Assembly (NCBI RefSeq): GCF_910589235.1
Contig: NC_060960.1
Location: forward strand, 11,422,619 to 11,486,618
Direction: 5' to 3'
Origin: Vespa crabro
Taxonomy: Eukaryota; Arthropoda; Insecta; Hymenoptera; Vespidae
DNA length: 64,000 bases
Shown: in pieces, positions 1-14,310 of the stretch
Layout of the letters: each line of letters starts with the position of its first letter
Position numbering within the stretch: the first letter of the stretch is position 1
Program-made: the position numbers and the translations under genes
Notes under the pieces: model-generated
What the model was told of the DNA's origin: nothing
The model's database searches: none
What the model saw: the letters and a program-made list of their open reading frames with translations, nothing else

Positions 1-610
1 AGCCGTGCTCGCATATTCGACGAAGCTTCGCGATCTTTCTTTACAAATTATATTCTCTCAAAGATTATACTTGTGTAAGAATGTCATTTTTATGGGCGCG
101 CCTTTACTTCGTATAAAAGTCGTTTTTAGTTTTTTTTTTCTTTTTCAAATGTACACAGTTTCCTTTTTTTCAACTCGTTAAAATATAATACTAGCCACTA
201 TCGATACTGTATATTAACAAACTATCCATCAGTTTGAAATAAGAGGATTTTAGAAATTTCACATCTTTCCTCTGATTTGAAATTCTGCAGTAAATCGAGA
301 GGTAACGCAAATAGGAAAGAAGCGAATGTGTTCTTTCGTGTTCGCGTGCAAATCGTATTTATCAATAAAAATTGAATTCGCGCGAAAGAAAGTCCTTTTT
401 AACTAGCTTTCACAAGTTTTTTTCTTCGTTCAGAGCGAGCGTAATTTCCATCACCTTGATTGTTTCTAAATGAACGAGGGTGAGAGAAGAGATGTTCGAG
501 AAGAGGACGATCGATGAAACGAATAAAAAAAAGTTGATTATTCTGCTGAATGTTACTCGAGCGTTAAGGTGAGACAGAAAGATGGGTAGGGGGAGTCCTT
601 CTTAATAGGC

Positions 611-619
611 GAGAGCGAG

Positions 620-659
<40 letters not shown>
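611..659. repeat. (GA)n microsatellite
   Basis: GA dinucleotides with GAGAGC imperfections at the left end. Confidence 0.95.
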
Positions 660-661
<2 letters not shown>

Positions 662-1637
662 GTCCATTATAGGGAATGTGAGATATTTTGTGGAAGGTCG
701 AAGCGCGTAGCTGGCCGAGCGGTGCGTAACATCGCTTAATAAATCTCACTGGTTATTAGAAGTCCATTCAATTAATTCGTATCTCGACGGAAGCGAGGCT
801 GTGGCAATGCAATTGGCGAGATCGATAGCCCGTGTGGCTCGCTAAAGACGCGCGCACGTACGTGTGCATTTACGTGTATAAGAGCCGTACCAAGGCTCGC
901 ACGCGTGTTAAAATACGGTCTGTGAAATTGCGTGCGGACGATTTCATTCGTTTTACGCGACAATCGCATATATAGGTATACATGATACATAGGTATATCC
1001 AAGGCCGACGGGTTTATCTTAGAACCTCATCGTATCCAATTCGAACGCGTATTTATATTTATAGCGGTTTACGACTCGTCGAAACGTGTGCCACAAAGTG
1101 CACGCGGATGCATCGCTTTCGGCCCATTTTTTGCCTTTTAATGATCCTTTCTCATTTCACCTTACGCAATCAACTCTCGGATCGTAAAGAGTGTTTATAT
1201 CGATGCAATAATGTTAATAAAAAAAATGATAGAAATTTTTGCCGCTTTACCGATCGCACCTTATATTTGTTAAACGAGAATGAAGCGTTCTTAATATATG
1301 ACGAATGAACATGAAAAATTTGCGCGATTGGATTTCTATCGAAGCGGAATTTCCGATTGTCGTTTTTTTCTCGTACTTTCGATACGATATACACCTATCA
1401 TCCATCCATCTATAACTATATACGCGGTTTATATCTACCGAATTCGCCATAGAACTTGGATGGATTTTGAGCTATGTGGCCGTAACCGAGGTAGATATTG
1501 TCGCTCGAGCGTGACATCGTCGATATATTTCGTAGTGCGAGTATTTGCAATCGAAGCGGTAAGAATCGCGGAAGCAGAATCGTCGGAAAATCGATCGATC
1601 GATCTCGCGAGCGTACACGGACGAACGGTCATCGGCG

Positions 1638-1641
1638 AGGA

Positions 1642-1698
<57 letters not shown>

Positions 1699-1699
1699 A
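1638..1699. repeat. (GAC)n microsatellite
   Basis: Trinucleotide run. It produces the Asp-rich and Arg-rich spurious frames seen here. Confidence 0.95.
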
Positions 1700-1793
1700 G
1701 ACGGATACGATCGATCCGTCCTGTTCTCTCGTTACGAACTAGGTAAATATAACGGCGTTGGCATCGTGCGGAGAAGCGAGCATAAAAGGGTTG

Positions 1794-1820
1794 CTTCTCT
1801 CTCTCTCTCTCTCCCCCTCT

Positions 1821-1851
<31 letters not shown>

Positions 1852-1856
1852 CCTCC
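1794..1856. repeat. (CT)n microsatellite, imperfect
   Basis: CT units interrupted by CCCT and CCCTCC. Confidence 0.9.
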
Positions 1857-4800
1857 TGTACCGGCCATTAACGGATCCGCCGCGGAAAGAATGCAATTAC
1901 GTAAGAAGTGCGTTTAATCAATCGAACTTTAATGCCGACCGAAAAAGAGAAATCGATAGAGGTGTACTATCTGAGCCGATGCGACAAGAATTTCTACAGC
2001 GGACAAATTTTCGTTAGATTTGTGATCATCGGAGGTTTCGCGTTTAAACAAAATGATGTTACGCTTATTAATTTGCTGCATCGAAGATAATGATGAAGTC
2101 GCTTGAGAGAGTACGATTTAATTCCTGCAGAGTGCAAAATCAATTTGCCAAGAGAGAATGAGAGAATGGGTCAGCGGGATAGGAAGAGGAGGAATTTTTC
2201 AAAGCGGAGCCTGATCATCGGAGATAGCGGACAGCGCATTATTTGCCGAGAGACTCTGGTAGAATTTCGCGAACGAGCCCGGCGCACAGGCCAAAACTGT
2301 GTTAATGCGCCGAGAGTTGCCGTATACGAGAGTTGCCCTATTATCTCCGCTATATTACCAACAATGCAATTAGAATTCGTACCTACATACCTACGGTACA
2401 CGTACCGTACTGACCACGGTGCTTCGACCATGCGCTTCGTGACCGGTAAACCTCTCCCCACTCGGCACTTTTTATTCGACAGTAGGAAAAGGGACAAAAG
2501 GACTCTTTGCGATTCGATTAATGTTGACAATGGGACGGAGAAGAAGCGCGCCATGTTTTGCGAAGGAGAGAAGAGTACGAGAAGGAAGATCTCGATTAGT
2601 CTAGACAAATATTATATCGTCCTAGAGTCGTGCTTTCTACGACGTGAAAGTTTCGTTAAACTCAATGAGACTCGTGTACAAATATATGGTACGAGACGAT
2701 CGTGCGCCAGCCGTTTCGATACACTTTGAGCGAGCGCCGTTTTAAGGCCATTGAAAATTCGCCATTGATTGGAAAACGAGCTTCGTCGAATGACGCGCGA
2801 TGCCTGTGCAAGTCGCGAAAAAAAAGAACAATCGACGGCCATCGAGTGGATTATTCATGATTTTATCGAGAAAAATCTCAAATTTGCGATAGTAAATGGG
2901 AATTATAAGAGCCATCGAAAAGGAGAAGAACCGTTCCTGGCTTTATTTTATTTCGCTATTATCGCGAAGCATTTTTTTGTCTATTTTCTTCGGTCGCAAC
3001 TCTAAATGCACGCGCTCCTCCTCATTGCTTCGTCGTTCCTAAGTGTAACAGAGCGCGAACGATGAGTCTCGTTCTTCGCGTTTTACGTCTTCTCGACGCC
3101 GGCCGCGTCGCGTCGTTAAACTCTCGACGCCGCGGTCGCCTCCTCGCCATAACCATAAACTATAGCGATAAGCGTTCGCGATCGTTAGCCGATTAATTTT
3201 CTCTTTTTTTCTTTTTTTTCCTTTTTTTTTTTTTTTCTATCCTTTCCTCAAGACTCGGACAAAGCTACGTACGTCTCGACGAGTAGACGAGTTCTCGAAA
3301 GTAGACAGCGATGCCGTCTAGTCGCTCGTAAAGTTCATCTTCACTCGTTTGACCCCGATACGAACTCGAAGATTGGCTTCGTTATAATAGAGGCACGACG
3401 TTCGTATTCATGATGGAAGGAATTCGTAGATACGCACACTCTCCTTCCTACGTTTGTGTACGTAAACGATATGTATAGTGTACTTAATTAAAGGTGGACG
3501 AGTGTGTTGGTACGCAATGTACTCAACCTTACTGTACGTACCGCGTGAGTGCTATCAAGAGTTTACAAGAGCGGCGTGTGCGCGCTCACTTGTACACTCT
3601 AAGAGAGAAGGCGTTCGAAGACCAAACGAAAGTGTTCTCACATTTTTCGGAGAGGGTCTGTGCCAGGACGGGCAGTCCTCGAGAACGTCGGAGTCTGTCA
3701 CAAAAGGGAGGATCCTAATGCACAGGTGTCTGACGAAATGTAAATCTAATATTCCAGCAAAGTTCCCTTTATCGAGAGCAAACCGTTCTTAGCTCGTTTA
3801 CCGCTTCGATTATCCTTAAATTCGGGTTGCGTCGTGATAGACGAGCCAGGGAAAAGGAAAATTTTCGATCGATTGTTCCATCGAAGACTCGACATAAATT
3901 TGTACGAAATTACGTAGACGTTAAAACTTTATATTGGCGAAATGCAAATGCGTATGGGTATGGCGTATCGTTGATGCGGCCTGGATGATTCGGACCGAGG
4001 GCTGTCTGCGAGGGCAAACAGAGAAGGGCTCTATTATCTTTAGACAGAGACGGCTCTGTATCTACGCACGTTTTCTTCGAGCAACCTCTCCTTTTCTCCA
4101 AGCTCGGTCGTCGCGTTTACGACGGGTCAGCTCTATGACTTCTTAAATATCATTCTATATTATACTACTTATCTCCGTGGATCTATCTGTCAAGGTATCT
4201 ATCGGCGTGATTGGAGAAGTTGCAGCGCTCATTGATTTATTTAAAATTCAATCGGCCGAGTTAGACAAGATCGGTCGACCGATCCAACTAATAACTAGAA
4301 GGATAACAAGTAGATACTCCTGGGAGATTCGACTTTGGCCTATCGACCGAGTTTATCGGTAGTATTAAACGAAATAAGAATAAAACGATTAAAGGACAAG
4401 CTACCTTTTTCGCGCGGCTGATCGATCTAGGAGGACGAGAAAATAAGAAACGTTGAGCGGGTTTCGGGAAACGTGGGGCGGGGCTGTTTCGGAGCGGTTC
4501 ATTTGCGAAGCGCACTCTTTCTCTCTTCATTTCTCGTTCGAGAGATCCGTTTATGGGTGGTACGGCGAACCGAAAAATTTCCTTTTCATAGAGTGGAAGT
4601 CTCTCGCGTTGCAAAAGACATCCCGTGGGTCCATTAACCTTTCTCGATGCGATAGAAGAGGAGGAGTAGGAGGAAGAGGGAGAAAAAGGAAGATGGGGTA
4701 GAAATAGAGGGGTTGGAAAATAAACAGACGAGAGCTAGGAAAGCGTCCAGGGGTGGTGATGGCGTGTCTGGATATCGATCCTGACTTCCGGAACGTTACC

Positions 4801-6594
4801 ACCGTGGCCTAGCTTTGTCGTTCTCGTTTGCCTGACCCTCTCCAACAACTCGGACTCGCTTTTCTTATTCGAGAAAGACGATTATTAGAGAGCATCATGC
4901 CCAAAAATGATCTCCTTCGTTCCCATCGTAATCGTTTATACGAGTTTTTCGTCGCGGATCTTCTCCTTCTACGGTATGTAAAGTCGCTTGCGTAAAATAC
5001 CTTCCTTTTTCCTACTTTTTCGCATTAAAGAGAACGCGAAACGTAGTATAACGTTCGTAGTATAACGTAATAGCAAGTAAATGAAATATCCAGTTGGATT
5101 TAAGATGGCGATCCTTGCTAGTTTAATTTCTTCCTTCCGGAAATCGCAGTGAACGAAAGGAAGGACTAATTCTTATGTTACACGTTGATCGGACTACTTG
5201 TATTCCCGTATTTTCTTCCAAGTGCGTAAAAAAAGACCGTGCGGAGAAAGAGAACGTAAAACTCCTGCTCTCATTTCTTAAATAATTACGAGCACCGGCG
5301 GAACTCGAAGAATATTCTGGAAAAGTACTTTTTAGCTTTATTTACGTAACCAAGCGAATTTTCCGAGAGGTAATAATACCCTGTAGAATCATAGATTGCA
5401 CAATTCTTTTTTGTTCCTTCAAAAGAAAGTTTGTATGCTTTTCTTTTCTTTTTCTTTTTTTCTTCTTTGCTGGAATATCCAAGGTACCGAAAGTGCGTTT
5501 GATCGAAAAACGAAGAAAAATCGGGTAATACGATGTTAGAACTGAAGGTACCTTCGAAATGTGCGCAACCATCATCATTGTCACCGCAGTCGTAAATTCT
5601 AAGCACCGATAAAGTATCGAAATCTGCAAGGCCATCTTCTTTCTCCCCTTTCTGCCCACATATCTCTGTTTCGCGAGCGCGAAGCTTGTAAAAGGATCGC
5701 TAATGGAAATCCATGAGAACGAGGCGATAAACCTTCGACTATTATTTCCATCGATCTGGCGTTTTGCCAAAGGAGTATGTAGTTAAATATCTTGAGACAT
5801 CGTGCGCGTGCATACTGTACGCGCGATTAAGGGGAAAGGCAAACGAGCGCGCGAACGGAAGACGGAAGTTTCGAGTATCTACTCGGGAGGAGGAATTTCG
5901 CGTCTTTACGAACGACGATCATCGTGCCGCTTTCGTTCGATTAGCGTCCAGAATGAACCTCTCTCGCCCCAGCCCCCGCCCCCACCCCTCCACTCTCCCG
6001 AGTATAACTGGCAGATCAGTCGTTGACTTTTTTAACGCCGATTGAGATACCGCGATAAAAGTAGAATTTCCATTATATATATATATACTTATCGGGAGAG
6101 ATATTTTCGAATCGCGATCTCTTCTATCCTCTCTTGGATAATATCTTATTATCTTCTTGGCGCTAATCTCAATGCGTTTCAACGGCAGACCGCTTTCCAA
6201 TTTTTCTTCTCTCGAGTTCGAACGAATAAAAAGACATTCAACCAATCTCCTTTCTCTATTTGCCCCTTGTCGGAGGAAAGATCGATTGATCGAAAAAACG
6301 GAGGTAAGAGTAAAGCTTGGCTCTGCGCCACGAAACAAAAGTTTCGTCGGTCCTTATTTTTGCTCGAAAGAAGGAAAGATATACCAGGGCTAATTTCTTT
6401 TTCGCCTCCTTTCTAAGTTTTACTGGTACGTTGATCGGCGTGATCCAAATGAAAGACGATCGGTTCTCTCCGTTATCAATTTAAGGGAAATCGATAAGCA
6501 AATGCCTGTCTATGACCACGTTTATCATGGATCTCGAGGTATCGTCGAGATAAGCAATTAAAGAAAAATGGGAAAATCGATTAGCAGGAAAGTC

Positions 6595-6595
<1 letters not shown>

Positions 6596-6658
<63 letters not shown>
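6596..6658. repeat. (GA)n microsatellite
   Basis: An uninterrupted GA run of about 31 units. Confidence 0.97.
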
Positions 6659-6660
<2 letters not shown>

Positions 6661-9597
6661 CGAGTTTTTTCTTCCTCTTTCTTTTTCTCGAGTTGTCGGC
6701 GCACGACGACTGCAGGACAATCGTAGGTTAATTTCACGGTGCGACGAGCCGCATCTCGTAGAAACGAAATCTGACCCAGTTAACTCGCTTCGCTATTACT
6801 GGTAGAGTCGCAAAGATGATGCTCCGCACTTGGAAGGACCGAGGAGAGAAAAAAGATTCACGTACCAAAGTACAAAAGTAAAAGATAATATCACGGGAAC
6901 ATAAAGTATAGGCACAAGTACATATATGTTCCTTAATTATGTCTCGGCATAAAGAAAAGAGCGTCTCGTTTTTTCTCCTTTATGCGAAATCATAAATGCC
7001 GGTCGAGTCAGGTCTTTCACGAAACTTCCTTCTCTCCGATAAATGTTTTTCAACGGGCACGCGACGTCGTTGAAAAGATGCGCTTGAATTTCACTTCTTT
7101 TCAGACGCCACCTTTCTTGACTCATGTTTTCGACTATTCGAAATATGCGATTTACATTAAAACGCGGGACTTATTAAGTTTCATTCCATCCTGGACGACG
7201 AGTAAAATATCAATCGACGTTATTTTATCGAAGCCTAAATAAACAATTTTTCTCGTTGAACTCCGTTCCACGATGGAACGAAATATTTGTCTATGAAACG
7301 AAACAATTCGAGTAGACCAAATGTAAAATCTGCAAATAATCTCTATTCTGAAGGATTATATATCGCGTGTCTATGGATCGAAAAATAGAGAACGAGAGAG
7401 AGAGGGAGAGAGCAACGGCGATTCTTCGGTGAAAATTCCGGAAAAGTCGACGAGCAATTCCATTTATACGCGCTAATCGCTATTACAACTAACACGCGGA
7501 CTCACATCGATTTTTCCTTGAATCATTTTGCATCGATATTTCCACAGCGCGTATCGTTGAAAATTATAACACTTAGTGACGCGTATCAAGGAGAAGCCAT
7601 TCCAAGTTGGAACGTAAAGAGGTCCAGCGCTTCTTTCCATCGTTGCGAAAACAATGTCGGTGATATCCATATCGGCGAAAGGAATCGAAAAATAAATATT
7701 AAATAATAAATAATAAATTCTATTCGATTATCGTTTTTCAATATCGCGTTATTTACGGTATCATCGCCGTTGGTTATCAGAATTGGATAAATATGATGTT
7801 ATATCGACGTATACGTCTCCTATTTCGTTTTCATTACGCTCGACTATTTTTGCTTCTTTCGTTTCTCATATCCAATGATCGCGACTGACTGGTCGAACGC
7901 TCTTAAGACGTTTAACAGGTGGCAGATTATTCGAATCGAAATGGTGCAAATAGATAGAAAAGAAAAGAGAAGATTCGATGGCAAATTTTTATCTCTTTTC
8001 AATATCGAGTAGAAAGTATATAATATAGTTTGCATGGTAAAACTCATCACTTCTTTATGACAAGAGGATGCGATTATCGAGATATATCTTGTAAGGCCTC
8101 TCGAAAATCAACGATCTAACTGTGTTACCACAGGTGTAATAGCATTGTTAAAAATTTGTTCGATGACGGTACGAGTCCGCGATAAGCTGTGTCTAAAATG
8201 GGATCGCTAATACGAACCGATATGAAGTTTTCTCGAATATCGGATGGGCATTTTTCGGTGCGACACGTCTGCGAGATCTTGCCTCTAGCGATTCTTTCGC
8301 ATTCGATATCGTTTCCCTCATGACGCTTCGATCTAGTGTCGTTCGATCGTTTTACTTCATTTAATATAATTAACGCCATTTCAGGGAGTAAAACGTAGGA
8401 ATTTGCATCGATCGTATCGAAAAATTAGCTGGCCATACGCTCGAGAAAAATTGTTGGCAGAAAAACGTGTTGCTAGAGCGAGGTGAGAGCGTACGAGCGA
8501 GCGAGAGACAGAAAAAGTGCCATGTGTAACGAAATAACGGAATTTCGTGGCTAATGGACCGTCGGGATAACAAAGTTTTGACTTGATCGTATTACTCGCG
8601 GGCAACTCGTTACGTCCTATTTTTTCCGTACCAATGTCGCGCACATTGCGATACAACGTGTTTCATTCGGGATTCGTTTAATCGTTCGCGACATCCTCCT
8701 CCGTCTCTTTTGTTCTCGATCTCGTTCTCCTTTCAGCGATACATCGAATTTTACGCCCTTTTTTTCATTCGACTCCGAACATCATCACCTCCCTATCCAG
8801 CAATGTACGTTCTCTGTTCCGAGAAGTAATTAGCGACGGAGCAATGTACTTCTTTTTATTTTTCTCTCTTCCCTTTCTCTTTCTCTTTCATCGCCTTTTC
8901 GGGGCTTGAAGTCAATCTCGTTAGAATACGCGAGCTTTGTCACGTCCGAGTTTTTGCTAGTTCACGTAATTTCATTGTTGCATTCGACGAGGATGGTATA
9001 TGCTCTGTCTCTTACCCGGTGTCGATCGGTAAATTATCAATCAAGTTGAAATTTGGTTTTAAAAAACAATGCCAATAGTCAAAAATAATATCTTTCGAAG
9101 TCGATTCCGCAAAAAGCGAAACATTGTCCTTCATTAGCGAGTCACATGCAAACGAGAAAAGAGATATGAGAGGAGAAACATGGCAGCCGGCTTGGATGAG
9201 GGAGAGGGAGAGCAAATTTACCCGACCATGGATGCAATTAGGCTCGGAGATGAAGAAGAAGAAGAAGAAAGAAAAGAGGGACGTGCGTTCGTAATCTCGA
9301 AAAATAAGAGAAAGCAAGTGCGATTTCTTCTTTCACCGACCGACTAAGTTGTATAAACGAGTGCGTCGAGGAAAAAGCGAAGCGCGCGTTCGGCCGAGAC
9401 AATGGCGGCGTGCTTACTTCTGAGGAAAGAATTGCGAATTGCGAAGAAAAAAAGAGAATCTGCAACAGAGCTCGATGCTTTTCACAACGGTAGAAAAGTT
9501 GCGCTGGGTTGCGTCTGAGTTGCGCGCTCTGTGTAACGATTCTCGGATCAAAATGAAAGGGGTGGTACAAGAGGGAGGAAGAAAGCACGGAGTATGG

Positions 9598-9598
<1 letters not shown>

Positions 9599-9638
<40 letters not shown>
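9599..9638. repeat. (GA)n microsatellite
   Basis: GA units with one CAGA at the left; a second GA tract lies at 9796-9837. Confidence 0.95.
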
Positions 9639-9641
<3 letters not shown>

Positions 9642-9792
9642 TGCGATAAAAAGGAGCGCCTCTACAGTCGAAAGATACATTCGAGTTTTCCTCAATGACC
9701 GAGCCGCTGCGCCCCCACATCAAGTAACGTCGTACTTTTTATTCCGTGCTCGATGCGTGTCTCCACTGCGGGTTGGCGTCAGGGTTGTATCC

Positions 9793-9838
<46 letters not shown>

Positions 9839-12260
9839 AAGAACAAAGAAAAAGGAGACATGGCATAAAGCACTTGTCGTCGATTAAGCGAGAAACAAGG
9901 ATCTAGTTTGGCGGCAATCCACTTTTAATCGATTATTTTCAACCGTTTGTCTTTTCTTATTCTTCGCCTTGAAATTTATGTCGTATATCCGACAAATGTC
10001 GATCTTTCAAATTGACATTTTGTTTATATTTAAAAGGAGAAAAAAGTGCACGGCAGACGACTTCTCTTATCTCCCTTTTGTCATTTTCCCCCTATTTCGT
10101 CTCAACGATTCTCGAGTAAGGAGCAAAACTCGAGTCGAAGAACGTGCCTGGTTATTCGAACGCGCGTACGCGTATCGTCGATCGTCGAAAGGTCGGGACT
10201 TTTCGAGTTTCTCGTCGTCGGTCGCGTCTCTTTGGAATGTCAGCCGATCTCATCGACTCTTTTGTCGAACGAAAAGCGACAAAAACGTCTGTCAATCTTA
10301 AAAAACTTTTCTCTATCTCTCGAGCGTAGTTAAGTCTTGACTAACGAGTTACAAGTTATGCTCTACGTATAGCTCGCGGACAAAAGTTTTCGATGAAACG
10401 AGTCAAACTTCTCGGTTCTCAACGTGTACTATTATTTTTTCCTTTTTCTTTTTTATCGAAAATAGGACCGATAGATCACGTCGTTTAATAATAATCCGAT
10501 TATATATGTATACGATTGTAATTACTTGCATTTTCACGTCAATCGATCGAGGAAGGAAGGCTAGAGGAATTCGCATTATCGTTCTTTTCAAAGTTTTGCA
10601 AACATTTTTCTCGTGCGGTAGTCCCGATAGAATGACTCTCTCTCTCTCTCTCTCTCATGGCCAAGTTGAAATTAAATTCTAAACGGTAAACTTTTCAAGT
10701 TGCTTAAAGAAAAGATCGAAAGTAATATCGACATTGCGCTCTTAGTCTCGTCTTTTGTTTCGTTTTTGTCATTGTGGAAATCGCGCAATCGTTTGCAATA
10801 TTATGTTTTAATATTCGAGCTTAAAGGCTGACCTACCGGCAGAATGATCGTTTGCGAAATTCTTCGTGGTAAAAAAGTCCGAAGAAAAAAGTCGTTAAAT
10901 TTGTAATCTTATTCGAATAGAACGAATGCGAATCTTTGTACGTATTCGCGGATTTAATAGGAAACGACCGATCTTTATGTCCTATCGAATAGCAATGGCA
11001 TACGATTCGGTCTCGTGTAATCTAAAGTAATTCGATCTATTGGATCGGTCGTCTTTGCCTCTGTAAGTAGCACCCCGGTAATAGTCGAACGGAGAGAGTA
11101 CAACTAATTACCTAATTGCTAATTGCCACGGTACCGAGCAAACGAGCAAGCACCTTAAACAAATACGCCAGTATATTATAGATCTTTCTCTCTCTCTGTC
11201 TCTGTCTCTGTCTCTGGATATATGTACGTACGTATACTGGACATATGTATGTACGAACTTACGTCGCTCGTGCGCGTGCGTACGCACCCATGTTTACGGA
11301 TGTATACATTGTAGAGCAAATAATACCATTGTCTAGAGATATGCTGCTTTGCATCTTTGGCAACGTCTATAATCTTTTCAATACCGCGAATCGAGGACAC
11401 GAATACGAGGTATTTTTGGCATCCGCAATTAGCATTGCAAATTTCGAATAGATGACAAACTTGATTCGATGTTAAAACAAAGTGCAAGACTCTTTGTAAT
11501 TATTTTTTGGCGAATTAATTACATATGTATGTACGCTAAAAAGTCCCGTTGAATATCGTATTCATGGCGGCCTCGAGGGACCAAGAAACAGCGCGAAATT
11601 GGGTCGATTTATGCGCTCATAGTTATGCGCTCTTGAATTTATTCTTTTATTATAGGCGCATCCTTTGTTGGTTTTAGCGTCGAGAACGCCTTGATCGAAG
11701 ACCTTTAATGACTATGTTTCGACTATCTCGCTGTATGGTTTCGTTTCTACGAATTCGCAAAAGTGACATATTAATAATAGCGACGTTCAAAGGCGTCGTC
11801 AAAGAGAAGTAGAGGAAGAGAGAGATACTAAAAGGCAACGTTTTCGTACATAGTAGGTCGTACGCATACGCGTCCTGCATGTGTTAGATGCGAAGGAAGA
11901 GGAAGTCGGTCGCGCGAACTCTCAATTCCATGCGTGTTTTAGACTCGGACGGAGAACGGCCGTGAGCTTCGACCGCAAGCTCCTTTGATCTGCGCCATTA
12001 TGCAGCGAAGCAGCTCTTCGGTACTTGCGCGCGCGCGCAAGTACATCTTTTGCGAGTTCGCAGGAAAACCGCAGAAAGCAATTTCGGCTGATAACTTTTT
12101 CGATTAGATCTAGCCTCGAGATAGAACCTATTAGTTAAAGAGCGAGTCACCAGGATGAGATATCTTCTGTATTATGTAATCTCTATTTATAATCAATAAC
12201 AACTTGGAGTTTACGAGAGGGACGGTATTTCTTTTTTTCTTCTTTTCTATTTTTCTCTAG

Positions 12261-12365
12261 AGATGTTGAATTTTCCTTGGAAAAACGGCTCTTACTTGGA
12301 GAAAATCGAAAGAGGATCGAGTTTTATTCGACGAAAATCATTTGATAGTTGTTCCTTTTTCTACG
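12261..12365 (+). other. Candidate unassigned exon (105 nt)
   Basis: A very strong pyrimidine tract (about 12230-12260) ends in CTCTAG, and a perfect donor ACG|GTAAGT follows 105 nt later. One frame is fully open and begins with ATG at 12263 (MLNFPWKNGSYLEKIERG...), leaving in phase 1. No homology is recognised. It could be an alternative 5' exon or a chance pairing of signals. Confidence 0.25.
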
Positions 12366-13605
12366 GTAAGTCGTAGGTAACGTACGTCGCACGTGTACAT
12401 ATCTAGGTAGGCGTGCCGTCGTAGCAGGTCCCGAATCGAACTAGCAAACGAGTTCTTTGAAAGTTTCATGTCCCAGGTGATTCTCCGGGCGCCTAGAGAC
12501 GTCATTACTTTCACATTTCGTACTAGCATTTCGACCGACCGCGTTACCTCGACCTCCTCTTTTCCTTTAGCTACCGCTAAACGAAAATACGAACGAAATA
12601 GGCGCGCGCATCGATAAAAGCTCGGACAATAAACAGGAAACTGCTGAGAGAGATCAACTTTACATTATTTATTTCCGGATATCAGGTGTTTTTCTTTTGA
12701 GAGAAATTAGTTTTCTAGAGTAGAAATTATAGGAAGCCAGTCGATAAGCGATCGATAATCGCGACAAGTTCGGAACGATGAAAGTAGGACCGGCCCGATT
12801 CTTTCTTTTTCTTTTCTTTTCTTTTCTTTTCTTCCACCACCACCATCATTCCCGCCCCTCCCCCCTTCCATAACGGAAGGACATTCCTTCTCAAATTTAT
12901 CCATATCTTTCCCTCCTGTCCATCTTCTTCTCTTTCTAGGCACAAATAAGCGACGGCTTTTTAAGCATTCTTTCGAGTCGGGTTTTCGTCCCTCTCTTTC
13001 TTTCTCATCCAATTAGCCGATATGACAATACAGTCGGACGCGCAGGCAGACCATTATATCCAGCGAGTCTGAAGTGGCAAGTTTGCGCGAATTGTTGTCA
13101 TTGGTAGCTGGTAGAAACGTCATTAGGGATCTCCATAGAGATAGAATTACACGTCTGCTTGGCTGATAATTGGAAAGCTTGCGAAACGACCAAACAATAG
13201 AAATTACGTTTCTCAATTTCGAGCCATCGACGAAGCTTCGATCATGCACCATTATTATTTTCCCCAAGCTCGTGACTTAAAAAACAAATATTCCTTTTCC
13301 TTCCTCCCTGAGATCAGAAGAGAATCGCCGATAGGTCGTCGATAGGAAAAACGACTATAATGATCGTCGAATAGATCGGTTATTTGTTTTCTCTTTCTCT
13401 CCTTCTCCTCTCGTCCTCTCGTCCTCTCGACCTTATCGATCGAATCGTACACACATATGTACATACGCGTCGTGCAACTAGAGCAAATCATCCGTTGTAT
13501 TCGATTCTATTCTATTCGTGGGAAAAGCGGTAAGAATTGAAAGAGAAGAGTTAATTATCGTCGAGACATAATAGAGACCGGTTCGACATAATTTCTCCTG
13601 ATAAG

Positions 13606-13607
<2 letters not shown>

Positions 13608-13654
<47 letters not shown>

Positions 13655-13662
13655 CGCGCGCG
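13608..13662. repeat. (GA)n running into (GC)n
   Basis: A compound repeat: a GA run to 13650, then alternating CG, which is a potential Z-DNA stretch. Confidence 0.95.
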
Positions 13663-14271
13663 TGGCTTCGATGGTCCGCTGAGCTATTTCGAAGGCGCAT
13701 ACACACTCTCTGGTCTGGTTATTAACGTGAATTGGCAATTTAGATCGCACGATTGCCGATACGAACCAGCGTCCACGAATGCCCCGAGAAATGGCTCTTC
13801 GTACGCAGTATGTACAGCGCATGCATACTGGCGCGTTATACGACGCGACAAATGGGCGTCGTTACGAACAGCGTTAACGAACAGAGGGCCCAGCCTGACC
13901 CTAACAACGGCAACTCTGCTGCGCTACTCCTTGTCACGGCTTCGGCAAATTTATATTTCTGCTTGTTTTTCCGCTTAATGAAAAATACTTCGACTATAAT
14001 GCCACACGAGTTTTCCCTCTTTCGAAGAATTTGAAAAATTATCATTTCGTTAGTTTTTCTTACGAAGAGAATTATTAAGTTTATCCGTCTTAACGAAAAA
14101 TGAGCAACGAATCGAAGCGAAACGTGTAGTGTCATTTGACAATCAGTTGGCACGACGAAACTACCGATTGTTCTCTCGCTTAAAACAATGGCCTTATCGG
14201 AAGCATATTTTCTCGATTTTAGCGAGAACGCGCGCTTCCTCGAATTTTGGATAATTCGGCGCGTACGCTCA

Positions 14272-14310
14272 ACGTGTACGTTCTACGTGTACGTTCTACG
14301 TGTACGTTCG
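14272..14310. repeat. 13-nt tandem triplicate
   Basis: Three consecutive copies of ACGTGTACGTTCT, the last with one change at its final base. Confidence 0.9.

Larger units (their letters stand above)
1..12260. other. Upstream noncoding DNA, no gene supported
   Basis: Unique AT-rich sequence with GA/CT tracts (611-659, 1794-1856, 6596-6658, 9599-9638, 9796-9837) and a (GAC)n tract (1638-1699). The longest non-repetitive open frame is 208 codons at 2103-2729, overlapped by a 145-codon frame on the other strand, with no recognisable domain or codon bias. It could be intergenic DNA or a 5' intron of Rbfox1 if a more distal promoter exists. Confidence 0.6.

Noticed and set aside
1298..2017. 239-codon plus-strand ORF with Asp and Ser/Leu runs
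   Set aside because: Its length depends on the (GAC)n and (CT)n microsatellites; no domain, and frames on the other strand are equally open.
2103..2729. 208-codon plus-strand ORF without repeats
   Set aside because: No recognisable motif, an overlapping 145-codon antisense ORF, and a length that can occur by chance among the thousands of frames in 64 kb. A homology search would settle it.
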